A stretch of 64,000 bases of DNA from Bimuria novae-zelandiae CBS 107.79 (lineage: Eukaryota > Ascomycota > Dothideomycetes > Pleosporales > Didymosphaeriaceae). Position 1 is the first letter of the stretch. The number at the start of each line of letters is the position of its first letter. Below, in pieces: positions 23,035 through 34,480 of this stretch. The position numbers and the translations under genes were made by a program. The DNA is taken from positions 194,977-258,976 of the forward strand of contig ML976693.1 in NCBI GenBank assembly GCA_010015655.1, given 5' to 3'. Under the pieces are notes generated by a model, which ran no database searches, was not told where the DNA came from, and saw only the letters and a program-made list of their open reading frames with translations.

Positions 23035-24411
23035 ATGAGCCTTTCATCCCGTGAACCAGACACTCCGTTCGACTTGACCTAGCGGTGGGATACCTTTGAC
23101 GATGCACAAGTGATAGAAGAATGCGATAGGGCAGTGCTGGTCAGTCCACTGGTCTCGCAGAGGATCGCAACGAGCCGGTCGATACCTGGAGGTGCAGTGG
23201 AAGCTGGGCGCGAGCCAACGCCGCTGGACCGTAACAGGCTTGGGTTTCTTCCCCTGGCCGAGTGGGACGAGTACAACAGCTATGAAGAGGACATACCTAG
23301 CCGTCTGCGGTACTCGATCGAGTGGAAGGTGGCTGTCAACAACAGGGTGGTTGCCAAGGACACCGAGCAGGATCTTGTTCTCGTACCTGCTGCATACTGG
23401 CACATGTACCTGAAGCCCAAGGTGGAGAAGCTCTCGAGCAGGAAGGTAGCTCACAACAGGTACGTGGAGTATGACGACACTAGCGTTATTGTATCAGTGA
23501 ACGACCGCTCAGAGCGTGGTCTGACCAAGCGGTTCGACAACATGGACATTGACTGGTCAGTAGTAGAGAAGCAGCTGCTTCGGTGGGGCGAGCTGTTTCG
23601 CGCTGGTAAGAGGCTCAGGGTTGATCTTTCCTTCAACTACGTAGACGCATCTTCGCAGCTAGCCAGCACAGCAAACCGTGGGAACAAGCGCGGCTCATCG
23701 GCCACGCAGAAGATGCTTGCTGACCGAACAGTTTACATTGGCGATAAGCAAGAAACGAATGGAAGCCCTTCGGTTTGGCAAGAAGTGTATCCCCTTATGC
23801 GATGTCCGGGTCCTCCGTGCAATCTTGGTCCACATTGCTGGCGCGATCCTTTCGGAAAGCGGCATTACAAGCTGCGGACCCACCACCTTAAGGCGCTTGT
23901 TGGACTTGTGCAGCAGGGCCATGCTTTAAAGAGCCACGACGATGTGCGTAAAGACATCCGTGAACAGCTGTACGCAGAAGAACACCAGCGGCGGGAGCAA
24001 CAGTCTGCGACCGCCAGCGCACCTACACCAAGCCTTCCGCCCATCAGCATCACCAACGTTATGCCATTTCAGCCCCACGAGTCTCCCGCGGCGAGGGTCC
24101 CCGACGGCGCTGCGACAACCGCGAAGCAACATCCGAAGAGTCTTGATCTTGGTATACCTGGCCCGCGGGACGCTGCAGTAATAGCGTATAGTGAGTGGCA
24201 GCAATCGAACGTTGAGGATGAAGCGTTGAAAGACGAGTTTCGCAAAGCCTGCGCTGCAACCTTGGAGGATGGATTGGATCTTGAGCAGGTATACGAAGAC
24301 CAAGACCCTGACTTTTTCGTTCAAAGCGGTGTCAAAAGGGGCGTTGCTCGCCGGTTTGTCAGTGATATTGGTGGATGGTCTAAGCGATACAAAGTGTCCC
24401 ACGAAGCTTAG
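23035..24411 (+). CDS. Conserved fungal protein of unknown function, with in-frame TAG near the start
   Basis: Function unknown. From 23083 to the TGA-free end at 24411 there is a long frame with protein-like composition. It has a central Cys/His cluster RCPGPPCNLGPHCW followed by DPFGKRHYKLRTHHLKALV and a charged IREQLYAEEHQRREQQ helix, a Pro/Ser linker, and a C-terminal helical domain (DAAVIAYSEWQQSNV ... GVARRFVSDIGGW) that looks SAM-like. The natural-looking ATG at 23035 starts MSLSSREPDTPFDLT but is followed by TAG (23080-23082) and then continues in the same frame with RWDTFDDAQVIEECDR. No spliceable intron of normal size removes the stop. Either it is a recent nonsense mutation, or the true start is on an unrecognised upstream exon. 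Confidence 0.6.
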
Positions 24412-25653
24412 CTGGTAGATTGTGACATACAGTAGGGCTATGGTTATGCATTTATATTACATTATAAGGATCGCAAGCTTCACAACTATATATATTGATA
24501 CTAATATGCCTCTACAGTCACGCCTGCATGCCGAAAATGACCCCTCGCACTATCTTGCCTCCCTCCCACCACCTCGATGCACCACTCGAGATATGCTCCA
24601 AACTCCTGATGCGGGCTGCTCTCGTACTCGTGCCACTGCTTCTTAATGAACGCTTTCAGCTACCTCGGGACCTTGGGAGCGCCAGCGGCACATGCAATCT
24701 TGGGCTGCAGCTTCCAGTTTTCTCGTAGGTGTTCATCAACAGGCATCCACTTTCACAAACACTTCGCCACCAAAAGCGTGCTTGTGCACAATTACATACA
24801 CGGTTCCTCTTGGATCGTCCCCGGTCCGCGATCGCTGCGAGCTGCACTTCGCTCGAGGACGTGAGTTCTACCAACATTAGACGCTCCAATCGTGGACCAC
24901 CGCCGTGCGAAGGCGCATCCGCCAAATACAGGTTGATGAGTTGTCGAACAGAATCTGCGAAAGTCCGCAAGATTCATTGGCTCTTCTCGCCCTAGCGGAA
25001 CGATTTATGTTTCAGGCTTTGAATGACTGGTCGGGCAGCCACCGCATCCCGCTTTTTTCTCTCGTCGACCCCATCGAGAACGCATGACCTTGACTATCGC
25101 ACGCGGTACATAAGACTCCGCCACTTGGCTCCGACGGCTTTGTCTTCGCGATTCGCGACTCTGTTCTTCCTGCTCATAAAGCGCTCTCTTCCTCTTGACT
25201 AATTTGCCGGCAATCTCATAAGGAGGCCTTCATCTTAGGCGCCTGCGCCCGACGCAACCCGCCGGGAGTCGCAGCACACCGTCAGTAAATCGTGGACTCA
25301 AGGCTACGTATCAATAGCTGGTCCGATCATCCTGTGCACACGTCTGCCAGAAATCATTTGCCGACTAACGTATACCTGATCTTTGCACATCACAAATCCT
25401 CGATTCCGCCACGGTCGGAGTTACTATTGATCCCCGACAACGCTGATGCAGCCCCTCTTGGTTCATTTCTGTGACCTTTGCACTGCTTCAACCACTATAC
25501 CCTTTTCGGCTTCTGTCTTCTCTCAAAACAATCCTTGCTCACATGTAAGCCCATGCTCTGCTGCAGTGTACGAGTACTGACTCCTTACGTCATACACAGT
25601 GTGGCGCAGTGTCAACCGGTATCAACATTCGCGGCAAGCAAGAAGACGTAACC
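24412..25653. other. Intergenic, no gene recognised
   Basis: Short open frames only. A GTAAGC donor at 25546 and an acceptor near 25600-25608 could remove an intron in the 5' leader of the next gene. Confidence 0.4.
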
Positions 25654-26496
25654 ATGCAGCAAGACGAGCTCACGCAGCTGTTCGCAGCTGGTATGCGCCT
25701 TACCCAGAACCCTCAAGCCATTCAAAACGTCCAACCAGTGTCACAAGAACAGCCTGAACAACAGCCGCAACAGCAAGACCAAGTGTCACAACCAATCGTC
25801 TATGCTTCACAACATTATACGCACAGTTATCATGTCGTTCCCACCCGACAGGAGCCGGAGAACACCCATGTAGAGCTGTCCGAGCTTCACGCTGTCCTCG
25901 TGCGGAACAGCATCGATCCTTCCCTCCTCTTTCCGTCCCAGATTGACCTCTTCCAGAACGCAGACAACGATCAGCGTCTCCGGCTCCTTGAGCTTTGGCG
26001 TATCTCTCCTCCACAGGGTACTACAGCTCGACAGTTGTACGACTGGCCTCCCACAAGCTTAGCGCAAGAAGAAGCTATGGCGAAGCTAAGGTACGAGAAG
26101 ATCATTGAAGAGCGAGCGCAACAGGACGCGATACAGGATCACCAGCAGCAGCAGGATCAGAGTATGGATGAGAGTGGAGACACACCCGCAGTTCAGGCAG
26201 CGCGTGGCATACTTGCAAGCTCGCCGGACAACGCCGAGCCATACATCGTATCAGGTTACGATATGCTAGCTCGACGCGAATACGAGGAATCGGTCAAGTC
26301 TGCCGATGCTCAGCTTCGCGAATCGACGAGGTACAACCAGGCCACCGATCCGGTGTACAATAGCATTGGTCAGACGGGGCTATGGGAGAAGAACGCTGCC
26401 AACATACTTGACATGGAGAACCAGTACGGCGCATTCGCTCATGCAAGAGACTTCGACGTCCACCGCGGCTACGGAGATGACGAGATGGTCATGTAG
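25654..26496 (+). CDS. Gln-rich protein of unknown function
   Basis: Unrecognised. From the first in-frame ATG (25654, MQQDELTQLFAAGM) it is 280 residues. The open frame extends upstream to an acceptor-like CAG at 25606-25608, so a short upstream exon may add residues. The N-terminal third is Gln/Pro/Ser-rich. It is followed by a conserved-looking helical block (HAVLVRNSIDPSLLFPSQID, then LRLLELWRISPP) and a second Gln-rich patch. The C-terminus is Asp/Glu-rich (GYGDDEMVM). It looks like a soluble, partly disordered nuclear or cytosolic protein, but there is no diagnostic domain. Confidence 0.65.
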   Translation: MQQDELTQLFAAGMRLTQNPQAIQNVQPVSQEQPEQQPQQQDQVSQPIVYASQHYTHSYHVVPTRQEPENTHVELSELHAVLVRNSIDPSLLFPSQIDLFQNADNDQRLRLLELWRISPPQGTTARQLYDWPPTSLAQEEAMAKLRYEKIIEERAQQDAIQDHQQQQDQSMDESGDTPAVQAARGILASSPDNAEPYIVSGYDMLARREYEESVKSADAQLRESTRYNQATDPVYNSIGQTGLWEKNAANILDMENQYGAFAHARDFDVHRGYGDDEMVM

Positions 26497-26956
26497 ACAC
26501 AGGGTGCGGGATATCAGCAATACAGGACAAATATTTGTGCGTATGGGGCTAACATGCATGATTTCTTATGCTGCCGCATGCAAGACACTGCTATAATGGG
26601 TACGAGAGTAGCGAGGAGATGCTATATCGTTGCCAGGATGCATACTTCATTCAGATACCAGGAGATTTTGAGGTGGTTTGAAATTACTTGGGGACCCCGG
26701 TTCTCAGGGAAATGCGGATTAAGTTTTGGACCGACTTCCAATTGCACATTTCCATGCTCACGTCCCAATGCCAATGATTTAAACAGCCGAGTGAGGTACT
26801 ACTTGTTGCACAGATCACTAAACCCAATACAATAACTCCAAAAAAGGCTCAGGTGGAGCGTATTCGTACACATAGAACATACACGGCGCGGGAGATCCGA
26901 GACCCTGGCTACACGGCAAGTCCAACACGCCACCAAATGTTCCCAACTACCACCAT
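26497..26956. other. Convergent intergenic region
   Basis: 3' flanks of the Gln-rich gene and mL59. Nothing else seen. Confidence 0.5.
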
Positions 26957-27623
26957 CTATTTCTTTGCCTTGCCCGAGGGGTATTTCTTCCACCCGCGCC
27001 CATGTCCCTTCTGCAAACTTGTCAGCATCCCGTCCGTAACAGCTCAACTTTCCAATACTCACCTGCTTCCATTCCTGGATCAAAGCGGGCATCTCCAACA
27101 TGGCCTTCCGCCTCATTTCTAGCCTTCCCTTGAGCGTCCGCTCCCACAGCTTTCCCTTGACCTTCTGGCCCTCGCCAGTGCCCTTGACCTGCAGCCCGTT
27201 CTGTATCCTCCGCTTCTCCTTCTCGCCGGGCTTCTTGATCGTCCACGGAAGCAGGTCCAGCACGTCGTGCTGCTTCGCGAGCTTCACGAGCGAGGCCTGC
27301 TTGCGCAGGCCATATGTGGGCCCGTACCAGCGGCCAGTGGTGTGGTTTTTGCGCGGGAGGAAAGGGTTCGGGTAGGGCAGGCCGGCCTGCGCTTCAGGAG
27401 GGGCATTCCTGGGGGCAGAGAAGGTGCTGGGGACAATTTCGGAGTGGGCTACGGGTGAATCGGAGGGTGTAGCATCGGGGGCTGGGGTGGACGGGTCCGC
27501 GGCGGGCGATGGGTGTGCGGGCGCGGAGACCTTGAGGAGCGCAGGTGGCGGGTACTTCTCGAAGAATCTTATCAGGCGCGCAGGAAGCGACGTCGCAAGT
27601 GGGAGATGCCGTTGTACACTCAT
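26957..27623 (-). CDS. Mitochondrial large-subunit ribosomal protein mL59 (MRPL25 type)
   Basis: Structural protein of the fungal mitochondrial 54S subunit. Exons 27623-27063 and 27010-26957 flank a 52-nt intron (GTGAGT...GCAG), 204 residues. Family marks: LPARLIRFFEKYPPPALL at the N-terminus, a variable Pro/Ala/Ser linker, NPFLPRKNHTTGRWYGPTYGLR, then VKGTGEGQKVKGKLWERTLK and AMLEMPALIQEWKQ. The second exon supplies the basic tail KGHGRGWKKYPSGKAKK. Reading through the intron would instead give an unrelated tail. The basic composition fits an rRNA-binding protein. It is divergent from PRP28. Confidence 0.9.
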
Positions 27624-27927
27624 TGCGTGTGTGTGCTGTCGAAGAGTGTGCTGTAACTCTGGGATGCGCGATTGCGTGGAAAAACGCCGTCACGTGAGAG
27701 CTCTCTGGCGCTCGGGCCACCTGCAATTCGTAAAGTTTCGAATGTTCAATGCACCTCGACGCCACCAAGGTACCCGCACCTGGGCTGGCAGACGCGCACG
27801 TGACTAGGTGTTTCAGCGCTACCTAGGTTGTACTGAATTACCTGAGCTTCCTTCTACCCACAACACCCAACTGCGCTGCCTTTGTTTAGGACGCAGCACC
27901 GAGGAGCTATACCGCATCACTCCAACC
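27624..27927. promoter_or_regulatory. Divergent promoter region of mL59 and PRP28
   Basis: 304 bp between the two start codons. It contains two CACGTG-core sites (GTCACGTGAG near 27690, GCACGTGAC near 27796), the core bound by bHLH factors such as Cbf1 in other fungi. A regulatory role is an inference. Confidence 0.45.
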
Positions 27928-30270
27928 ATGGCGACAATCGCTGGCCCTCGCGCACCACCTCCTCCACGGGGTCCGCCACCGCCTCCTCCTCCGCCGCCTC
28001 TAGCAGAAGTCCCCCCTCCTCCGCCTCCAGAAGATATCCCACTTCCTCCGCCTCCGGCAGATGCTCCCCCTCCTCCGCCTCCAGCAGAAGTCCCTCCTCC
28101 ACCGCCACCAAAGGAAGATTTGGGACCAAATTTCGCTCAGCCGAAGAAGAAGGGCTTCGCTTCACAGAATAAGAAACAGCCACCCAGCATCGACGACATC
28201 TTGAAAGCAAAACGGGAGAAAGAGGCAGCAACGGCCAAGCCAAAGTTCCTTTCGAAAGCCGAGCGGGAACGGATTGCGCTTGAAAAGCGGCAGAAGGAGG
28301 TAGAAGATGCGCGCAAAAGGCGAGAAACTGCGAATGGCACCGTAAAATCACACCAGAGCAATGGCTCTTTGTCGAATGGGTCTAGAGGTAGAGCGTCAGT
28401 ACCCACAGGACCTCGTGCTATGCGCGCGGAGCCACCGACCGGTCCTGCGTCTATGCGGCAGAAGAATGACATGGCACCTCCACCGGCACCCAAGTCTGGA
28501 GGCGCAGGGAAGAGACCTGCTGCAGAGGACGCGGAGGCGCAGATGATCAGGCAGAGATACATGGGTGCCGAGCAGAACCAATCTACGTTCTCCGCGAAAA
28601 AGAAACGGAGGCGGACCACAGAGAAGAAGTTCAACTTTGAATGGAACGATGAGGAGGATACCAGCCCGGACTACAACCCTATCTACGCACAGCGCGCGGA
28701 AGCGAACTTCTTTGGCCGCGGGATGTTAGGCGGATTCGCTAAGGAGGTGGACGGCGAGGAAGGCATTGATTTGGCTACCAAGAAATACATTGAAGCCATG
28801 ATCGAGCGCGATCCTGAGAACGGGAGGCAGCGGGCGGAACAAATATTGGAGATGGAGCGCCGGCGGAATGAGGCCCCTCATGCGCAGCTTGATAAACACT
28901 GGAGCCAAAAGAAGCTGGAACACATGCGCGAGCGCGATTGGCGTATCTTCAAGGAAGATTTCGACATCGCGACAAAAGGAGGATCTATCCCCAATCCTAT
29001 GCGCAATTGGGAAGAGTCTGGCCTTCCCGCGAACATCCTCCAAATCGTTGACCAAGTGGGTTACAACGAGCCATCCCCCATTCAGCGTGCCTCTATACCC
29101 ATTGCCCTGCAGTCGCGCGATCTCATTGGTGTCGCGCAGACAGGTTCTGGTAAAACAGCTGCATTCATCCTGCCTCTACTGGTCTACATCTCACGGCTTC
29201 CGCGACTTGGTGTCACCAACAGGAACGACGGCCCATACGCTCTGGTGCTTGCACCGACGCGTGAATTGGCACAGCAAATCGAAGTGGAAGCCAGGAAGTT
29301 TGCGGCTCCTCTAGGCTTCAACACTGCGGTCATTGTCGGTGGTCACGCCATCGAGGAGCAAGCCTTCCAGCTTCGCGACGGCGCCGAAATCATCATCGCA
29401 ACTCCCGGTCGTCTTCTGGACTGTATCGAGCGGCGCGTCCTTGTGCTGAGCCAGTGTTGTTACGTTATCATGGATGAAGCTGATCGCATGATCGACATGG
29501 GTTTCGAAGAGCCCGTGCAAAAGATCCTCGACGCCCTACCCGTAAACAACGAAAAGCCTGACACCGAAGACGCGGAGGACTCGCGTCTAATGTCAACACA
29601 CAATTACCGCCAGACGATGATGTACACAGCCACCATGCCCACAGCCGTCGAACGAATAGCACGTAAATACCTCCGCCGCCCGGCTATTGTCACGATAGGC
29701 AAACAGGGCGAAGCGGTCGACACGGTCGAGCAGCGTGCAGAATTCATCCCAGGCGAGGATAAGCGGAAAAAGCGTCTGCAGGAGATTCTCACCTCTGGAG
29801 AATTCCAGCCGCCTATCATTGTTTTCGTCAACATCAAACGCAACTGCGACGCCGTTGCCCGCGACATCAAGCACATGGGCTTCAATTCCGTCACGTTGCA
29901 CGGCTCCAAGACACAAGAGCAGCGTGAGGCCGCCCTCCAGTCCCTCCGTGACGGCCGTGCCCAGGTGCTTGTCGCCACGGATCTTGCAGGTCGCGGTCTT
30001 GATGTTCCAGACGTCAGCCTGGTCATCAACTTTAATATGGCGAACAACATTGAGAGCTACACGCATCGTATTGGTCGTACGGGTCGTGCAGGCAAATCTG
30101 GTGTGGCGATCACCTTCTGGGATAACGGAGATGCGGATGTGCTGTACGGTCTCAAGCAGATGCTGGCGAACAGCACGATCAGTAAGGTACCAGAGGACTT
30201 GCGGAAGCACGAGGCGGCACAGCAGAAGGGTGGGCGGGGGAAGAAGGACGGCCTGGGGATGTTGGCGTAG
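27928..30270 (+). CDS. PRP28: DEAD-box pre-mRNA splicing ATPase Prp28
   Basis: RNA helicase of the U5 snRNP that exchanges U1 for U6 at the 5' splice site. A single exon; ATG at 27928 gives 780 residues. The N-terminus is strikingly Pro-rich (repeated PPPPPP blocks to about residue 60), then Lys/Glu/Arg-rich. Helicase motifs in order: the NPMRNWEESGLP lead-in, the Q-motif segment EPSPIQRASIPIAL, motif I AQTGSGKT, Ia APTRELAQQ, GG, TPGR, motif II MDEADRM, III TAT in MYTATMPT, IV VFVNIK, V ATDLAGRGLDVPDV, VI HRIGRTGR. The long spacer between motifs II and III (LPVNNEKPDTEDAED...) and the DCIERRVLVLSQCCY segment are characteristic of Prp28. An upstream GTG-initiated extension of the frame exists but is not needed. 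Confidence 0.96.
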   Translation: MATIAGPRAPPPPRGPPPPPPPPPLAEVPPPPPPEDIPLPPPPADAPPPPPPAEVPPPPPPKEDLGPNFAQPKKKGFASQNKKQPPSIDDILKAKREKEAATAKPKFLSKAERERIALEKRQKEVEDARKRRETANGTVKSHQSNGSLSNGSRGRASVPTGPRAMRAEPPTGPASMRQKNDMAPPPAPKSGGAGKRPAAEDAEAQMIRQRYMGAEQNQSTFSAKKKRRRTTEKKFNFEWNDEEDTSPDYNPIYAQRAEANFFGRGMLGGFAKEVDGEEGIDLATKKYIEAMIERDPENGRQRAEQILEMERRRNEAPHAQLDKHWSQKKLEHMRERDWRIFKEDFDIATKGGSIPNPMRNWEESGLPANILQIVDQVGYNEPSPIQRASIPIALQSRDLIGVAQTGSGKTAAFILPLLVYISRLPRLGVTNRNDGPYALVLAPTRELAQQIEVEARKFAAPLGFNTAVIVGGHAIEEQAFQLRDGAEIIIATPGRLLDCIERRVLVLSQCCYVIMDEADRMIDMGFEEPVQKILDALPVNNEKPDTEDAEDSRLMSTHNYRQTMMYTATMPTAVERIARKYLRRPAIVTIGKQGEAVDTVEQRAEFIPGEDKRKKRLQEILTSGEFQPPIIVFVNIKRNCDAVARDIKHMGFNSVTLHGSKTQEQREAALQSLRDGRAQVLVATDLAGRGLDVPDVSLVINFNMANNIESYTHRIGRTGRAGKSGVAITFWDNGDADVLYGLKQMLANSTISKVPEDLRKHEAAQQKGGRGKKDGLGMLA

Positions 30271-30506
30271 ATACGATATGTCTGACCATGCTGTGTCACT
30301 CTAGATAAGAAATACAAATCCTCATAGGGGACCGAAAGCCACAGTAGACATGCACAGAGAAGCTGCGACAGAGCACTTTGCTCCGCAACCGCTAGCTGCA
30401 GGGATAACAGGCCTTACCTCAATGGGTATGGCCGCCCGTCGCTAGCGGGACGTGGGAAAAGTTGACGACAGGGCATGTGGAACCGTGAAGCACCCATATC
30501 CACACG

Positions 30507-31502
30507 ATGATAATACGCTCGTTCACGAGACGGTCGGGCGTGTTCCCATCGCTAGCACAGAAGGTGAGTCTTTGCATGAGCAGTGCCGTGCGAATTGGTC
30601 GGCTAACGATAACGGTAGCCATGCAGAGCTGCCTATGTACGGCAGAGCCACCACGTGCCGGCGCTCTTGAACCACCCTGAATTGGAGGCAAATGGAATCC
30701 CAGGGCTATTTTCTAAGGAAGGCTTCCGTATTGCCTACACGCAGTACCAGAAACACGTGATTGAGCAGCTGAACACGATGACCAGCGGTGCGCACCCCCA
30801 TCACGCAGCCCTCCCGCTCCGCAGCCTCCTAACATGGTGTCTCTAGGCAGCAAGTACGAGAACATGGACCCCAAGTCCGTCGTTGTCGACATCGCGCGCG
30901 ATCCCACCACCGCGTACATGTTCAACGTGGCCTCGATGGCCTTTAACAACCACTTCTTCTTCCGCGGCATCAATACGAACCCGAACGTGCAGTCGACGCC
31001 GTCAGCCGCCCTGCAGCCGCTCATAAACCGGAACTTCTCCTCGCTCGATTCGCTGCGCGAGACCTTCCTGCTCACCGCTGACGCCATGTTCGGCCCCGGG
31101 TTCGTCTGGCTCGTCCAGACTGACGACGCCTCCGCCGCCGCCGGCTCGCTGCGCATCCTCAGCACCTACATCGCGGGCAGCCCGCTTAGCGGCGCGCACT
31201 ACCGGCGCCAGGCCGTCGATATGAACACCGAGAATACCGACTCGTACGCCGGCGCGTTCGGCGCGAGCTCGCGCGCGCGGGACAACAAGGCGAAGAAGCC
31301 GCTAGGAGGTGTCGACGTCACGCCGCTGCTGTGCGTGAATACGTGGGAGCATGTGTGGCTGCATGACTATGGGATCGGTGGGAAGATGAAGTATCTGGAG
31401 AGGTGGTGGGACAAGATCGATTGGGCGCAGGCCGAGCAGTTTGTCTCGAAGCCCGCCCCGAGGAGCATGTCTCAGGGGATTCACAAGTTCGCTGGTATTT
31501 AA
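30507..31502 (+). CDS. Mitochondrial small-subunit ribosomal protein mS42 (Rsm26 type, Fe/Mn-SOD fold)
   Basis: A component of the mitochondrial small ribosomal subunit that has kept a superoxide-dismutase fold without dismutase function. Three exons: 30507-30563, 30619-30787 and 30847-31502, 293 residues. Exon 1 encodes a basic presequence (MIIRSFTRRSGVFPSLAQK). Exon 2 continues with SHHVPALLNHPELE, NGIPGLFSKEGF and QKHVIEQLNTM. Exon 3 has ASMAFNNHFFFRGI, TADAMFGPGFVWLV and CVNTWEHVWLHDYGIGGK. Introns have CTAACG/CTAACA branch sites and GTGAGT or GTGCGC donors. The mS43 (Mrp1) paralogue is the alternative. It is the second mitoribosomal gene within 4 kb. Confidence 0.88.
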
Positions 31503-31671
31503 GCGGTGGAGAGGGTGCACGTGTAGGAATACATGTATAAAATGAGGGCGAGGGAACATATAGATGTACAATATTGCATTTCCGCGTCAATTCGCAGGTG
31601 AGATGCGACCCTGTACGAGCGGAATACTTGAAGAAGCTGGGTATATCCATTCCTTGCGCAAGGCATCCCAC

Positions 31672-33392
31672 CTAAAGCATGTACATAAAGTCCGGTCGCA
31701 TGTCCCCCATCTCATGTACCTGGTCCTCGCTCTTGCCTTCGGCCCAGCCATCCCTCTCTCCCCTAGCCCTCTTCTTGTTCTCCCTCGCCAGTAAAAATCT
31801 TGTCATCACACTGCCGCCGAACAGCCAGAGTGCCATGTACGCTAATACGACGCCATGGCCGACGAAGAACCGCGGCGCATCCTTCGCGCGGTATATGTTT
31901 GAGGACACAACGCCATTGAGGTTTCCCCAGCCGATTATGAAGCCCAGCGAGACCCCGCGCTTATACACGCCTTCCACGTTATTACTAGCCCAAGAGATGG
32001 TGTTTGCAACACACGGGTAGATGCCCATAGCGCCAAGAAACGTGCCTGCGTAATTTACCTTAGGATCCGACGAGGCGATCAGCATAATAAAGCCCACGAT
32101 GCCGAAGAGTGAGACAAAGATATTGCACAGTCCCCTCTGTCTCGTGCGGTCCGCAATGTACCCGATTACGATGGTGAGAATGGCGCCCGCTGCATACGGC
32201 GGCACGGAGAGCAGATTCGCGACCGTGGAGGACTTGTCGGGGAAAAGTTGTCTGATAATGGTAGGCAGGAACAGGGAGAAAGCGTACAGTGTGCCGTCCG
32301 CGCCCATGTAGATGACGGCATAGCACCATGTTTTCGAGTCCTTGACCGACTGCCAGAAGTACTTCATCTTGAAGCTCTCGTGGCTTGCGGAAGCCTGCTG
32401 GTCAGCACGCAGGCGGCGCAAGACGCGGTTGCGGTCGTCAGTGGAGAGGAAGGTTGCTTCGTCGGGGAAGTCGTGGACCATCCAGTATGAGACGATCCCG
32501 ACGAGGATCGTGGCGACGCCTTCGAGGATGAATATCCAAGCCCAACCAGGCTTGCCTGCAACGCCACCCATCTGCGCGATGCCCGCGGCGAGGAGCCCGC
32601 CGAATGAGCCGGCGAGGGCTGCTGCAGAGAAGAAGATCGCGGCGCGGATGCCGAATTCAGAGCGCTTGTACCAGCAGGAGAGATAGTAGTTTACCCCCGG
32701 GAAGAGACCCGCTTCAGCCATACCGAGGAACCATCTCTACTCACATGGGGTGTTAGTTTTGTGACTGCGTTTAAGTGGGCGCTGCAGGGGAAACTTACGG
32801 TCGTCATCAGGCCCTCGTAGTTGTGCACCAGCCCCATCGTTGTCATGCAGATCCCCCAGAGTACCATTATGAGCGGGATGAATATGCTAGGGCGCATCTT
32901 CTTGAGGAGGATATTTGTGAGGGGCTCGAACACGGAGTATGAGACGAAAAATATGGAGAGTGTGGCATTGTATTGGCCGTTAGTCAAATTGAGGTCTTCC
33001 TGGAGCCCGTCGATTTTGGCGTTACCTTGAGCACTCTCAGCATGCAATGATTCTGTGCAGTGTGCGTGGGAAGCCCAAGAGAGGATCACTCACCAATGTT
33101 CGTACGATCCAGGAACGAGATCAGGTACAAGAACGAAAGCCACGGAATAAGCCTCAAGTCCAGTTTCTTGAGAAGCTTGCGGTCCTGGCATAAAGTCTTA
33201 GCATTCACCACTTCCCCAAAACATGTGAAGGAAACGTACAATAGCAGCCCGCTCTTCAGGACTCAAGCCCGCGTCAGGATCAGGAATCGGATCATTCGTC
33301 TGCTGAGCGTCGAGATACTCGCGCTTCTGCCCTTCCAGCTTCCCATCACTAACGTCGTTGCTGTAACGTTCTTTCTCCATTGCAGACGCCAT
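31672..33392 (-). CDS. MFS transporter, anion:cation symporter (Dal5/Tna1-like) family
   Basis: Plasma-membrane importer of an organic anion or vitamin-like solute; substrate not predictable. Exons 33392-33240, 33184-33094, 33025-32799 and 32736-31672 join in phase to 511 residues, the usual length. Landmarks: LKKLDLRLIPWLSFLYLISFLDR with the family's FLDRTNIGNAKI motif, QYNATLSIFFVSYSVFEPLTNIL, TTRWFLGMAEAGLFPGVNYY, the SAAALAGSFGGLLAAGI helix, then a central loop and six more helices, with YGSLG-like positions replaced by FIIGWGNLNGVVSSNIYR near the end. The tail is hydrophilic. The start at 33392 (MASAMEKERYS) is preferred over an upstream in-frame ATG at 33527 because family members begin with a short polar N-terminus. 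Confidence 0.92.
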
Positions 33393-34480
33393 TCTGGACT
33401 CTCCTTGCAATGACGGGTACGAAGAGCAGCAGATGTGTGAGGGAGCCAGCAGATCCGGACGCACGGCGAAAGCGGGCGAGCCGTCGACGTCAAAAGAAAA
33501 TGACCCCAGTAACACCAGATAGATCATAGAAGCCCTATACGCTTGCTAGACGCTCCCTTTGGTTCACTACTCCACTATTCGCTGTTAACCACCCCGAGCC
33601 CACATCACCCTTCCCTCGCTGTCCATCCATCTGCAGACCCACAACGGCATTCCTATCAACCGCTCTCGTTGCCTCAGCGTTCCCCTAACTCCGCGCCCAC
33701 CAGTCACGAACAACATGGCTGCTTCCTTACTTCGTTATTGGCAGGCCACTCCAGGGCGTCCGATTGTTCGACCTTGGCGGCGAGCTCGATCATCGAGATA
33801 GATCTCGTCTCTCGCGATGCTGGCGACAGGCCGCCATCGCCGTTGACGTCGCCCGGAATGGGAGGAGGCTTGGTGGTGCTTGGTGCGGGGAAACGTCACC
33901 TTCTGCCCAATGAGACGGGACGGAAGGCGCGCTAAGCTTCTGGCAGCCACTCCACACTGATGACCTCGGGCCGGTGGTTCTCGTGGGGGTGGATTTTGGT
34001 TTTGCATGCAGGTTCTGCGTCGCGGTAAGAACAGCGTTTTGATAGAGTAAGCGAGAGGGTTCTAGAAGTGGTGGTTGTGCGAGAATGAGGTGACAGTGTC
34101 AAGAAAGAGGAGATTGGCAGAGATCATGTGCGCCGAAGATTGCCAGGCATGTGTGGAAGATTGTTTGCAGCTCCCTCTCTCTTCCGATCTGGTCCGCTGT
34201 CTAGTTAGCTCGTCTGGATGGGGACTTTTGTGCCCATGTCACGACCGACAGTTGGGTTTCCGAGGAGCAACAGATTATTCTATCCGGCGGTAGTTAGATC
34301 GAGTTGCAGGAACGGAACACGGAGAGGATTTTACACAAATGCATTATCAATCGGTGCTCTGTCGTACTGAAACGAAAGTTGACCAGTCAGCCGTTGTACT
34401 GCCTGTTTATCCTCAGAAAAGACACTGCTCAAGACTTGACCTGGTGCTGCGGCTCATTGAAACCGAAGCACGCCCCAGTA
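33393..34480. other. Intergenic, no gene recognised
   Basis: Promoter side of the symporter gene and 3' flank of the efflux-pump gene. Short open frames on both strands show no family features. Confidence 0.5.

Noticed and set aside
29593..30210. A 205-codon open frame on the minus strand
   Set aside because: It is the mirror of the PRP28 helicase domain; high GC coding sequence often leaves long antisense frames.
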